Shown: positions 22,425-31,371 of the stretch, one piece after another
How the letters are laid out: each line of letters opens with the position of its first letter
Position numbering within the stretch: the stretch's first letter is position 1
From: an uncultured Granulosicoccaceae bacterium
GTDB taxonomy: Bacteria; Pseudomonadota; Gammaproteobacteria; Granulosicoccales; Granulosicoccaceae
Direction: 5' to 3'
Assembly: GCA_937927895.1 (NCBI GenBank)
Contig: CALGKA010000116.1
Coordinates: 1-33,875 of the forward strand
Length of the DNA: 33,875 nt
Position numbers and translations under genes: made by a program
Notes under the pieces: generated by a model
What the model saw: only the letters and a program-made list of their open reading frames with translations
The model's database searches: none
Told to the model about the DNA's origin: nothing

Positions 22425-23655
22425 TTGTTTCTGAGTAGTGATCCTGATGGAGATGGCTGGGGCTATGAAAACTCTGCTTCATGCATAATAGATAGTTCGT
22501 CTATTAATGTGGGTCCTGAAAGTGCAAGTGCTGCAGATAGTGCAGATAGCGTAACGACGCCAGTGTCTTCGAAGCCTATTTGTGAGTCTGCTAGCAGTGA
22601 TGAAGATAACGATGGTTGGGGCTATGAAAATGGTGAGAGTAGTCGAGTCACTATAAGCGCAGATCGCGGGTCAGCCAGTGTTGCCAGAACGACTGTTGAG
22701 TCGATTAGCGGCAAGCCGGTTTGTGCATCTTCGCTAAGCGATTTTGATGGCGATGGTTATGGATTTGAAAACAATAACTCTTGTGTGATTGCAGCAAGTA
22801 GCCGGCCGTTTCCGGTTTGCTTGAGTTTACACTCAGACCATGATGGTAATGGCTTCGGCTTTGAGAGTGGCGCTTCTTGTATCGCAGTAAAGGAATTTCG
22901 CACTCACGCTTTGATCCCCTATATGCAACCCCTATGTGTGAGAGTTGGGCGGAGATTGCTTATGGCAACTACCGCATAGAAAACAATACTGGAATGCCCG
23001 GGTTATGGATAACAATAGTTGGACGCAGTGTATAAGGCTTGACCTTATCGGTAACCGACCAGTGGCTAGTTGGACATTTGATTGGTTGGATATGCTTGAT
23101 GGTGATCTAGAGGCGGTGAAGTCTTATCCGCAGGTGTACTACGGTCGCAAAACTGCTCGAAGTACATCAGGGTCTTTCGAAGAGCTAGGCTTACCCGAAT
23201 TGGTTTACAATCTGCCGGAATTTACCGTCGATTATCGTTGGTCATTGACAGGTGATGCAGAAAATAACGTGGCGTTGGAATCATTCTTTCACACTAGCTG
23301 TGAGGTTAATCACGATAACAAAGAGTTTGAAATGATGATCTGGGTGGGTCGACCAAAGACTAAGTCATCTGGGGTATATCTGATCGTAGCGACTATAGAT
23401 GGCAAGCGCTGGGAGGTATATGCTAATCCGTGGTTGGACTGGGGTTATATTTCATTCGTAGCCGAAGAGAGCAGCTATAGCGGGCGTCTTAACTGGAATC
23501 GTTTCGTAGAGTGGTCAAGAGACAACGCTACAGCCTACGGGATAAACAGACTGCGTTCTGACACTTGTATGGGTGCGATTGAGATAGGTACTGAAACATT
23601 CTGGGGTAAGGGTGATTTTACGCTTCACCAGTTTGATGTGAATTATTCGCGCTAA
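22425..23655 (+). pseudogene. Decayed GH12 (endo-beta-glucanase/xyloglucanase type) gene with SDxDGDGWGYEN repeats
   Basis: The 5' part (to about 22885) encodes four copies of a Cys-containing motif (SDPDGDGWGYENSASC, SDEDNDGWGYEN, SDFDGDGYGFENNNSC, SDHDGNGFGFESGASC), known as a linker-module type in secreted polysaccharidases. The 3' part (22990-23655) is a GH12 catalytic domain: nucleophile Glu at 23329-23331 in FEMMIWVGRP, acid/base Glu at 23593-23595 in GTETF, and ending LHQFDVNY. The domain start is found only in the third frame (CESWAEIAYGNYRIENN, about 22935-22988), so two frameshifts are needed near 22880-22935 and 22985-22995. No signal peptide precedes the first repeat, which lacks its leading PxC. 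Active-site residues survive, so decay is recent or the shifts are sequencing errors. Confidence 0.75.
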
Positions 23656-23677
23656 GGTGATGTAACGATCGACTTGC

Positions 23678-23709
23678 AAGAACTGGAATAAGTCATTCCA
23701 GTTCTTTTT
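23678..23709 (+). terminator. Rho-independent terminator after the GH12 remnant
   Basis: A perfect 12-bp stem AAGAACTGGAAT/ATTCCAGTTCTT (23678-23689 with 23695-23706) and 5-base loop is followed by T to 23709. It lies 22 bases after the GH12 stop. Confidence 0.85.
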
Positions 23710-23757
23710 GATTGTATGCAATAGGAAGTGGCCAGCAGAAATGGCCAGGTAGGCTTA

Positions 23758-24210
23758 TTACGCCGCTTTGTTGTCGCAATCGTCGCCGTCGTCTAGTAGT
23801 TCTGAATCGCTTTCTACTTTTGGGAGTTTATCTACAAGCGTGTTTAGTTTTTCCAGATGGGCTTCATCAAGATTGACGAACTTAACGATCAATCCGCAAT
23901 CAGGCCCTTTGCTTTTTTCACCCAAAAGTTTAATTTCGACTTGCTTGAAAGTGCACAGTACTTTTTCACCCTCGGAAAATTTTAATTCAGCAAGCACCCG
24001 ATTTTGTTCTTTACGGAATATCTGTAGTTTGGCGTTTGCTTTGAGTCCATTCTTAATAAAGAAGCAACCGCCTCGCGCGTTAAAAACTATTGTTCCACTG
24101 AATCTTTCAATGGATTCGATGAAAGTGCTTTGCTTCGCAGTGACAAGAGAGAATTGACAGATCACCCGGTCTCCGCCAATAGCTCGTTTATTAGGTTTGC
24201 AAGTAGTCAA
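23758..24210 (-). CDS. Small cytoplasmic protein, possible divergent PilZ domain
   Basis: This protein has 150 residues with no signal peptide or membrane helix. The only possible start in frame is TTG 24210, without a clear ribosome binding site, so the N-terminus is uncertain. Order of elements: KRAIGGDRVICQFSL, then SGTIVFNARGGCFFIKNGL, then CGLIVKFVNLDEAHLEKLNT and an acidic tail. The last segment resembles the closing strand and helix of PilZ domains, and NARGG sits where PilZ has (D/N)xSxxG, but the RxxxR and Ser residues that bind c-di-GMP are not properly present. A nearby cellulose-synthase-like GT2 and HlyD pair on the same strand would fit a PilZ-type regulator. Family is uncertain. 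Confidence 0.55.
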   Translation of the reverse strand: MTTCKPNKRAIGGDRVICQFSLVTAKQSTFIESIERFSGTIVFNARGGCFFIKNGLKANAKLQIFRKEQNRVLAELKFSEGEKVLCTFKQVEIKLLGEKSKGPDCGLIVKFVNLDEAHLEKLNTLVDKLPKVESDSELLDDGDDCDNKAA

Positions 24211-24675
24211 TGTTGTACGTCCGTAAAAACGTGGATGTATATAGAATGACCAGTGTGTGTGTAGACATTCAGATTTCGGTTCACAATAGTGAGCGGCTAG
24301 ATAAGAAAAATGTTTATGCTAGCCTGTTATAAATTCAGATAGTGAGAACTAGTACTTTTTAAATCAAAATCTGCAAGGTTCGAATGTTAAAGCGCTATGG
24401 GTTCGGCAGGCAAATAGAGATGGCGTTTGAGCCTGGCTGCACACCGTTCGTTTGTTCGGTAGCAGTCAGTTCATCTCAATTTGTGTTTTTAAGATGCTAT
24501 TCAGCAAAGTATTGGTTACAACGGCCGGTGGGTCTGGCTGATCACCATTCCATGTTCCACCGACTACCATTGGCTCGCCAATTCGTCGGTTGGGCTGATT
24601 TGCCTCGATTTTTGTGAGTTTGGTAGTCGCGTGTACTACTACTTGCTAAGCCACTTCAGTGCATGGACTTATACG
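24211..24675. other. Intergenic region between the PilZ-like and VC0807-like genes
   Basis: No convincing gene is seen in 465 bases. A plus-strand frame (24384-24617) encodes 77 residues without a recognisable domain and has no ribosome binding site. The minus-strand frame of the PilZ-like gene stays open upstream into this region but contains no further ATG, GTG or TTG. The gap means the PilZ-like gene is probably transcribed separately from the genes at 24676-28582. Confidence 0.4.
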
Positions 24676-25392
24676 TTATTCAGGGTTATCTTCTGTGATC
24701 ATTATTTCCTCAAGCGTCAGCCCTGTTAAAGTGCGAATGGTGCGCCAGAGAAAATAAATAATGCAGAGCGTCATGATCATGGATGGAATAGCAATGACGG
24801 GATAACTCAGTAGGGTCATGCGCCCCAATTCTTCGTTAAACGCGGTGGTGCCACTGTCACTTTTGACAATCCACTTGGCCAATAAATAATTCATAACCGC
24901 GGAAAACGCGAATGTGCCAGCAAAAAGGTAGTTGGCGTTATCTAAACGCCTTTCAAATTTTTGCCAATTGTTTCTACTTTTAAGCTCTGTTTCAATTCTC
25001 TCAATGTTGAATACTTTTGGGTTAAGTAAGAACTTTCGAATAACAGGGTACCCAAGCTTGTGCGCTACCAATAAGCCAATGCCTATCACCGAGGGTACAG
25101 CTGCCTCTTTTACCGCAAGCCATTGGGAATCTAGCTTTAGCAGCCCGATACCACCTGTAAGTAGAACACTGAATACGCCTAGGAGGGCTATGTAGTTTCG
25201 ATGCTTATGGGTTTTTAATTCATAAATCCCCCAACAGATTGGAAATGCCAACGCTAGAATGAGGGCGTTGGTGGCACCCAGTTTTTCATCGCTACTGAGC
25301 TTCATCAGGATCAGTGATGGAATCAGTATGCTGACCAGGAGGTCTATCATTGGGCGTGGCTGGTATTCCGATTGATCGGTTTCGTTTGTCAT
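24676..25392 (-). CDS. VC0807-like multi-pass inner-membrane protein
   Basis: ATG 25392 is chosen (product starts MTNETDQSEYQPRP, 238 residues). GTG 25446 would add 18 residues, but its only Shine-Dalgarno-like GAGG abuts the codon. Six hydrophobic segments are visible, including MIDLLVSILIPSLILMKLS, NALILALAFPICWGIYEL, YIALLGVFSVLLTGGIGLL, VIGIGLLVAHKL, LFAGTFAFSAVMNYLLA and IPSMIMTLCIIYFLW. The string PRPMIDLLVSILIPSLILMK and the later SVLLTGGIGLLKLDSQWLAV with KEAAVP are typical of VC0807-like proteins, whose function is not established. It follows the HlyD-type gene on the same strand by about 130 bases, so cotranscription is possible. Confidence 0.7.
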   Translation of the reverse strand: MTNETDQSEYQPRPMIDLLVSILIPSLILMKLSSDEKLGATNALILALAFPICWGIYELKTHKHRNYIALLGVFSVLLTGGIGLLKLDSQWLAVKEAAVPSVIGIGLLVAHKLGYPVIRKFLLNPKVFNIERIETELKSRNNWQKFERRLDNANYLFAGTFAFSAVMNYLLAKWIVKSDSGTTAFNEELGRMTLLSYPVIAIPSMIMTLCIIYFLWRTIRTLTGLTLEEIMITEDNPE

Positions 25393-25519
25393 GATGTCTT
25401 TTTGAAATTTGCGGGATGGCCACTGACTATTCTTAGATGTTATCACCTCAAGGGTAAGTTGTAGATAAAAAAACCAGACAATATGAAGCTCATGTGAGGG
25501 CCGCTGGCATGCTGCTTGG

Positions 25520-26776
25520 CTATCGGCTTAAAAACAACAAAATACTCGGCACAGGGCTGCTTTTTTTCGCAGTGATAACGACCTTAGCGCGTTGCCCGAT
25601 CTTTGGCGTGTAAGTTTGCTGATCATCAAGTGTCACAATAACTTTGAATTCATTGGTTTCCGGGCTGCTAGATGAAAACGCTTTGAGGCTAGAGCCTTTG
25701 AGTGAATCTCTGATCATTACTTTGCTCACCCGCCCTATTAGTTTTTGATCTGAACCCATAAGATTAACGTTTGCAAAATCACCCACTTTTATGTTGTCCA
25801 GGTAGCGTTGGTGAAAAATGCATTCGACCGTTAGTGTGTCTGAATCAGCGATCGCCACTAAGGCGTCCCCGTTATTGACGTATGATCCGTTTGCGTATCC
25901 TAAATCCCATAATGCACCGTTCACTCTTGAGGCGAATTGATGTCTTGTGTTTAATTTTAGTCGCTTTTGGCGTTCGGCTATGTCAGCGGATAATCTTCCT
26001 AGTTTAAACTCTAGAGCATCCTTTTCGGCGAGAAGGGCATTGATATCTTGATTGACTGCACTTAATTGCTGTTGTTCTAGCGGTGTATTCTTGCTGCTAA
26101 ATTTCCCGCTAACGGCAGACTCGAAGTCTGCTTTCATTATTTTTAAGGCATCGGTTTGATTGCTTATGTATGCCTCGGTTTCCGTTAGCAATGATTTCTG
26201 TTGGTCGATTATTTCGCGACTCACTACTGAGTAAGAATCTGAGGCTGAGAACTCCTTATTTGCTGTTTCATAGCGTAGCAAGAGTGACTGTAGATCTGCA
26301 CTCTTGCTTTTGGCAAGTGCTAGCTCTGTTTCAATGGAATTGATGCGGATATTGGTTTGATCTTTGAGCTGTATAAGTGCATCAGCAACACTTAGTGTCA
26401 GTGTCTGTTTTTTCTGTTGCAGTTGCTGGTGCTTGTTGTTTAATGTAAATAGCCCTGATTCAATAGAAGATTTTTCAAACAGCAGGGAATTCAGGAAGTT
26501 ATCGTCTGCTCTCTCGTTGGTTATATTTCCGAGGATATCTCCCTTTCTTACAGAGTCCCCGAGTTTAAGATTAGTGTAAGTGACGGTGCCGTTTATAGGG
26601 GTTCTTATCCACTCTAACTTTGCGTTAACAACACTGTTGCCAGTCACAGCCAGCACCTGAGGAATAAGTATTGAAGTGACTATAACAATTAAAATGAATG
26701 CACCTGTTGTCGCTCTGGCAGCTCGAAATACCTTGTCGATTATGTTCTTATCTCTGAGAGCGTTAAGTTGATACAT
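25520..26776 (-). CDS. HlyD-family membrane fusion / exopolysaccharide export accessory protein
   Basis: The product has 418 residues. A cytoplasmic N-terminus of about 22 residues and one membrane helix (TTGAFILIVIVTSILIPQVL) are followed by a split biotinyl-lipoyl-like domain: WIRTPINGTVTYTNLKLGDS with KGDILG in the first half and ASRVNGALWDLGYANGSYVN with GDALVAIAD in the second. Between them lies a long helical hairpin (about 85-270), rich in Gln, Ser and Lys. A beta-barrel part (about 310-410) closes the chain. This is the HlyD/EmrA layout, spanning the periplasm. It lies 90 bases downstream of the GT2 synthase on the same strand, a pairing seen in synthase-dependent polysaccharide systems such as Alg8/Alg44. 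Unlike Alg44 it has no N-terminal PilZ domain. Confidence 0.85.
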   Translation of the reverse strand: MYQLNALRDKNIIDKVFRAARATTGAFILIVIVTSILIPQVLAVTGNSVVNAKLEWIRTPINGTVTYTNLKLGDSVRKGDILGNITNERADDNFLNSLLFEKSSIESGLFTLNNKHQQLQQKKQTLTLSVADALIQLKDQTNIRINSIETELALAKSKSADLQSLLLRYETANKEFSASDSYSVVSREIIDQQKSLLTETEAYISNQTDALKIMKADFESAVSGKFSSKNTPLEQQQLSAVNQDINALLAEKDALEFKLGRLSADIAERQKRLKLNTRHQFASRVNGALWDLGYANGSYVNNGDALVAIADSDTLTVECIFHQRYLDNIKVGDFANVNLMGSDQKLIGRVSKVMIRDSLKGSSLKAFSSSSPETNEFKVIVTLDDQQTYTPKIGQRAKVVITAKKSSPVPSILLFLSR

Positions 26777-26866
26777 GATTGCTGGTTTTACTCATTAATG
26801 CGTTTTAATTACTGCTATCAATGATCGATGCAGGCTAATACTGATTTTCTTCTCTATTGTTGGAAT

Positions 26867-28582
26867 CTATAAAAAAGTTCTGTTTGTTAGTGCTGCTGCG
26901 GTTTTTAGTATGCTTCCTTGCAGTGGGATTTCTTCATTTGTGTTGTGGTGGTATTTAGATTTATCAACACAAACCAGGCAACAGAGTAGTACCGTTACCA
27001 AGGTGTATGTACTTAATACTGTGTTAAAAACGGTGTAGTCGGACCAGCTAAAGCGCCCGAAGTTTTGTGTTTGCATAAAAATTATCGACGATACAGTGAT
27101 TACGCCGATCAATAAGAATGGTGCCGCGATATTCCAATGTATTGTTCTATGTCTAATTGTTGTCTCTTTGGCAGTTACTGAGAAACCTGAGTATTTTGGG
27201 TTGATGAGCCCACTGAATATTGCTGAGACTACGCTGAATATTGAGAGTGTCTTTTGTGTTTGCGTAATAATTGGCATGCAGTGTCCTTGACTTAGCCAAT
27301 AAAAAACAGCCGCAAACAATACACTCTTAGGTACCAGTATTGACATCAGTTCCTCTGTTGTGCAATTGAATACAGTAAAACCGAAGAAGCCGTATAGCGA
27401 TGGCGCGATCAATAACAACAACAAGTGCAAGTGAGTGAACCAGTAAAAGGTTATCTCCAGATAAAAAGCTCTATCAATTAACGACAAGCCTTTTGCTTTT
27501 ATTGGTCCGTGGGGTGCCATTAGTAAGGCCATCGCACCGCGGCACCAGCGGTTCCGTTGTTTCACATAAGACGGCGCGTCTATGGCTGCCATGCCTGTCG
27601 CCACTTTTTGATTGAGGTATGCGGTTTTCCAGCCCAGGGTCTTTACGCAGTAACCGTAGTAGACATCTTCGACTATGGAGTCTGTTGGGTAGCCTCTTAA
27701 TTTGTCGATTATTTCACGTCGAGTGGCCCAGCAGCTGCCAACGCATAGTGTATTGTTCCACGCGTCCCGCGAGGGAAGTGCTATGTCAAAGAAAAACCGT
27801 TGTTCTTCGGTCCATGATTTGCCACCAAGTAAGTTTCGTTGAATGGGATCAAGGTTGCGATAGTGCTGCGGTGCTTGGACAAGTCCTATATGTTGATTTT
27901 CAAATAGACGGGTTAAGTGGCTTGTCATGTGAGGCTCTGCTTGAAAGTCTGCATCAATGCATACGATAAGTTCAGCGTTGCCGTGTGGTATAGCCCAATG
28001 TAGATTTCCGGCTTTGTTGCGTGGAAGATGGTTTGATGGTCGTCTTAAATACTGTACTTCCATCTGTCTACATAATGTGCGCAGCCAATCGCGCTCGCCA
28101 TCGTCACAGATCCAAATGGTGAGGTTTGGGTAATGGTCGTTTTTTGCTGCAGCAATTGTATCTGCGAGTATTTCGTAAGGTTCTGATACCGTTGGAATAA
28201 AGAGGTCAACAGTGGACGCTTCATTTTCTGAGGCAGTGCTGTGCGTAATTTGATCGGTTCGATCCAGGTGATATATGAGTGTTATGCATTGCCAAATAAC
28301 ATAGGCCGTAACAATCATTTCAGTCATAAAAAATAAGTACTGCCATATTACAGATGATTGCCACTCGAATGGATGCATGGTGGAGTTGAATCTCCAATAG
28401 GCATATATAATTTGTACTATCATTAATGGCAGGAGTGCAGTTGCCCGCCACTTAATGTGATAAGGGTTAACAGCAGAAAAGAAAAGCACTAGCCCGGTAA
28501 CAAGCAGCAAGTTGAGTGTGGTGTACTCAGGAAACACTGGTATAACAGCCCAAAAATAAGACAAGGTCTGAAGAAGGATCAA
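26867..28582 (-). CDS. Cellulose-synthase-like family 2 glycosyltransferase
   Basis: This inner-membrane processive glycosyltransferase has about 571 residues. N-terminal helices (to about 108) precede a GT-A domain (about 125-350) and C-terminal helices (about 370-545). Catalytic motifs are complete: D160-D161 (WICDDGERD), D210-A-D212 (CIDADF), E305-D306 (SIVEDVYYG) and Q342-R-N-R-W346. This is the BcsA/processive GT2 signature, so it should polymerise a beta-linked polysaccharide and thread it across the membrane. There is no C-terminal PilZ domain as in BcsA, and no BcsB, BcsZ or BcsC gene nearby. The frame can only start at TTG 28582 or at later GTG/TTG codons; no ribosome binding site is visible. 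The polymer is unknown. Confidence 0.88.
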   Translation of the reverse strand: MILLQTLSYFWAVIPVFPEYTTLNLLLVTGLVLFFSAVNPYHIKWRATALLPLMIVQIIYAYWRFNSTMHPFEWQSSVIWQYLFFMTEMIVTAYVIWQCITLIYHLDRTDQITHSTASENEASTVDLFIPTVSEPYEILADTIAAAKNDHYPNLTIWICDDGERDWLRTLCRQMEVQYLRRPSNHLPRNKAGNLHWAIPHGNAELIVCIDADFQAEPHMTSHLTRLFENQHIGLVQAPQHYRNLDPIQRNLLGGKSWTEEQRFFFDIALPSRDAWNNTLCVGSCWATRREIIDKLRGYPTDSIVEDVYYGYCVKTLGWKTAYLNQKVATGMAAIDAPSYVKQRNRWCRGAMALLMAPHGPIKAKGLSLIDRAFYLEITFYWFTHLHLLLLLIAPSLYGFFGFTVFNCTTEELMSILVPKSVLFAAVFYWLSQGHCMPIITQTQKTLSIFSVVSAIFSGLINPKYSGFSVTAKETTIRHRTIHWNIAAPFLLIGVITVSSIIFMQTQNFGRFSWSDYTVFNTVLSTYTLVTVLLCCLVCVDKSKYHHNTNEEIPLQGSILKTAAALTNRTFL

Positions 28583-29085
28583 TAGTTATGCCATTGAAAC
28601 TATAACGATAATGCAAAAATAAATTGGCAGCATAAGGCGTCGCTATAGCATGAAAGAAAAATCATATAACTTGTCAGCTATTGATGCACTGTGGAATGTG
28701 AACACCGAAAAAGTAAGCTTTTATTGTTGTTTTGATTCTCAATGATCATGTAATTTACGAATTATGAGCTCGTAGTGAATGCACAACTCTAGGATCATGG
28801 CAATTCCGTAGCATTATTTTTTGCGAAAGTCGGGTGTGCCTGAACAAGGTTTGGTGATGTTTGTTTGGCTGGTTTCACTTTGGCGAACGCTTTAATTACG
28901 GGCTGATAAGCGATCCGCCTCGCACAAGAATTCTCGTTCTATGGCCGATTATGTTGTATTGTGCAGTCGGTAAACAGAGGAGGCAGATAGTATAAAATCA
29001 AAATACTTAACGGTATGTTACACCTGCAGCTGAGACAATTAGTCAATTAAACTGTTTTTAGGAATTTGTTATCTTTAATCGTGTA
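28583..29085. other. Divergent intergenic region between the GT2 and esterase genes
   Basis: These 503 bases contain promoters for both directions, but no consensus pair stands out. An AGGAGG at 28977-28982 is not followed by a usable start codon. TATAAA at 28991-28996 could be a -10 for the esterase gene, without a clear -35. A 31-codon frame at 28649 (beginning MKEKSYNLSAIDALW) lacks a ribosome binding site and is not called. Confidence 0.4.
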
Positions 29086-31371
29086 TTGAAATTATTAGCG
29101 CTGTTGTTACTACCCATTACTGTTAGTGCTGAAACTCTAATTGTCACCGTGGCAGATCTGGGCTCCGCCCTGTCGTCGAATCGAACCGATCAAGATTCAG
29201 TGCAACGTTTAGTACTAGATAAAATTCAAAGCCGACTAAACGAGCTTGATCTTCAGTTAAACAACAATGAACTGTTGTTACGTGAAGTGTTGCGCGATGA
29301 ATTAGTGGAAGATGGTTGCACCAGCACCGTAGTTCAGGAAATGACAACGGAAGTATTACTTGCCGGCGATACCGGTATTGAGCTCACGGTCGAGTCTTTG
29401 TTTGATCCGATTCTTCTATCGCTTTCGGTGTTTGCCACAGTAGATGTGTCAGGTATCGCGCGTCAGGTGTTTGGTATACGCCTTGGTAGATGTCGGGAGC
29501 TTGCAACCGACAGTTTTGTTTTTGCAGCAAATGGCCCGCTTGATCTAGTACTTGATATATCTATAACCCTTAACCCTGTATGGTTAACGGAAGACACACT
29601 TCGGATAACTCCTGAAATTACGCTAGACGGTGAGCTGCGTGAGAGTAATATTCGAGTAGATGTTGACGATTCCCTTATCCGTGGTTTGCTTGAGCGATTT
29701 CTACAATCAGAGGTAGATGATCTGTTTAGTGCTGATAATTTCACTAGTGAAATCGCAAGCTTGCAGGCAACGCTTGATGAGCAGCTATCGACAGATCTTA
29801 GCGGCAATACAATCGATATTGAATTGCCACCCGCAGATGATGAACAGATTGCAGCACTTTATGAACTACTGACACCGCAAGCACGGTTTCCTTTAACACT
29901 AGGCTTCTTGCGACAGAATCGATTAGAGATAATTGCAGCACTGATTTTCGATGATCAAGATCGAATAGCCGAGTTACTAGAAGATGCAGCATTTTGCGAG
30001 TTAACAGAGCAACTACAAATAGAGCTTCCAGCGCCGCCAGTTTATGAAAATATAAACGGTAATTGTGTTATCTCAGAGAATGTAGGTAACGCTGGCTATA
30101 TTGGTGATCTATACGGTGATGCCGCTTGTGTCGAGCCGTTTGGTTTTTATGCAACCAGCTTTGCAGATTATTGCGCTGTAGCGCTTAACTCAAACAGGCT
30201 AGGTAATGCGGCCTCAAACTCTGGTGAGCTACAACGCTGGAGTGTATCACCCGGTAGTTACTTTGAAATTGGAGCCTTGCCAATTGCCGGTAAGGCTCGG
30301 CCGTTTGTTCAGCGAGTTAATTATAAAAATGTGCCAAACGAGCAGGGTAACTGTTCACTAGAGATGCGAATCTACAAAGATAACCCATCAAGTACCAATC
30401 AAAAGCCATTGATTGCCTTGCATGGTGGTAGTTGGCAGAACCGTGGCTCTGGTTTTATCGGCGTAGAAAATATGGCAACGCATTTTACTGATGCGGGCTT
30501 CGTCGTGTTTGCGCCATTCTATCGCTTAGTTCATGACTCTGATGGCAGTCCCGCATGCCATAACGCCACACTTGCTGAGCTATTAGCAGATGTAGATGAT
30601 GCGTTTGATTGGGTGGTTCAGAATCTTGATCTGTATGGTGCAGAAGGAAAACCTACGGTATTCGGGCAGTCTGCAGGTGGTCATTTGGCAGCACATCTTG
30701 CAACGGGTCGGCCTTCACAGGTTGATCGTACGGTGCTGTTTTATGCCCCTACAGATTTTGAAGATTTTGCTCGTCAAATACAAAACGGTGAATACGTTAA
30801 TGAGGTCGGTATAAGAATTATGCAGCGAGTTACCGGGTCCACTATTGAGACGCTTGATTTGCAAAATGATCTGGTGGTTAAAAACACCTACCCTGTCTTG
30901 GTTGAAAGCCAACCCGATAACTACCCGCCGGTTTTTATGTTGCACGGTGAATCAGACACTCTACTGCCCTTTAGGCAATCAGCGCGAATGTGTAACGGGT
31001 TAGCAGGCGATTTGGCCTCAGGCCCAGCACCTTATATTTTGAATACCGGTAGTACGCGTCGAATAATCTCCTGCGATAACCGTGGTAGCCAATTGCATCT
31101 TATTGCCGAAGGCGAACATACATTAGATCTTTGTATTTCCGATGATCTTTGTTTTGCAGGGTCCCCTGCCAGTGCTGATGCTACTGCTGATTCCATGCAA
31201 CAAATGTTAGATTGGGTTGGCACAAAAGACCTGACAACGTATTCAACGCAGCGGCGTAGTCAGGGGTCAGGGGCATTAAACTTTACTGTGCTTTTTTTAC
31301 TGGTCGTATATTTTGGTTGTGGTCGTCCCTTAATCGGTGCCCGATCTGGTAACTATGGATCCACTGCATGA
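29086..31371 (+). CDS. Secreted alpha/beta-hydrolase (esterase/feruloyl-esterase-like) with unknown N-terminal region
   Basis: This 761-residue protein has a signal peptide (LKLLALLLLPITVSA), an unassigned region of about 370 residues and an alpha/beta-hydrolase domain (about 400-710). The catalytic set is complete: oxyanion H446-G-G in LIALHGGSWQNR, nucleophile S529 in FGQSAGGHLA, D624 in HGESDTLLPF and H678 in EGEHTLDLC. This layout fits BD-FAE-type and carboxylesterase families. The C-terminus (GSGALNFTVLFLLVVYFGCG, then R) resembles a GlyGly-CTERM-like sorting helix but extends 14 residues beyond the Arg. TTG 29086 is the only standard start. AGGA lies 22 bases upstream of it and 7 bases before an in-frame ATC (29071), which would give a better signal peptide. 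It overlaps the SOUL gene by four bases. Confidence 0.82.
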   Translation: MKLLALLLLPITVSAETLIVTVADLGSALSSNRTDQDSVQRLVLDKIQSRLNELDLQLNNNELLLREVLRDELVEDGCTSTVVQEMTTEVLLAGDTGIELTVESLFDPILLSLSVFATVDVSGIARQVFGIRLGRCRELATDSFVFAANGPLDLVLDISITLNPVWLTEDTLRITPEITLDGELRESNIRVDVDDSLIRGLLERFLQSEVDDLFSADNFTSEIASLQATLDEQLSTDLSGNTIDIELPPADDEQIAALYELLTPQARFPLTLGFLRQNRLEIIAALIFDDQDRIAELLEDAAFCELTEQLQIELPAPPVYENINGNCVISENVGNAGYIGDLYGDAACVEPFGFYATSFADYCAVALNSNRLGNAASNSGELQRWSVSPGSYFEIGALPIAGKARPFVQRVNYKNVPNEQGNCSLEMRIYKDNPSSTNQKPLIALHGGSWQNRGSGFIGVENMATHFTDAGFVVFAPFYRLVHDSDGSPACHNATLAELLADVDDAFDWVVQNLDLYGAEGKPTVFGQSAGGHLAAHLATGRPSQVDRTVLFYAPTDFEDFARQIQNGEYVNEVGIRIMQRVTGSTIETLDLQNDLVVKNTYPVLVESQPDNYPPVFMLHGESDTLLPFRQSARMCNGLAGDLASGPAPYILNTGSTRRIISCDNRGSQLHLIAEGEHTLDLCISDDLCFAGSPASADATADSMQQMLDWVGTKDLTTYSTQRRSQGSGALNFTVLFLLVVYFGCGRPLIGARSGNYGSTA

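Noticed and set aside
24384..24617. Plus-strand frame of 77 codons
   Set aside because: No ribosome binding site or domain; probably chance openness in intergenic DNA.
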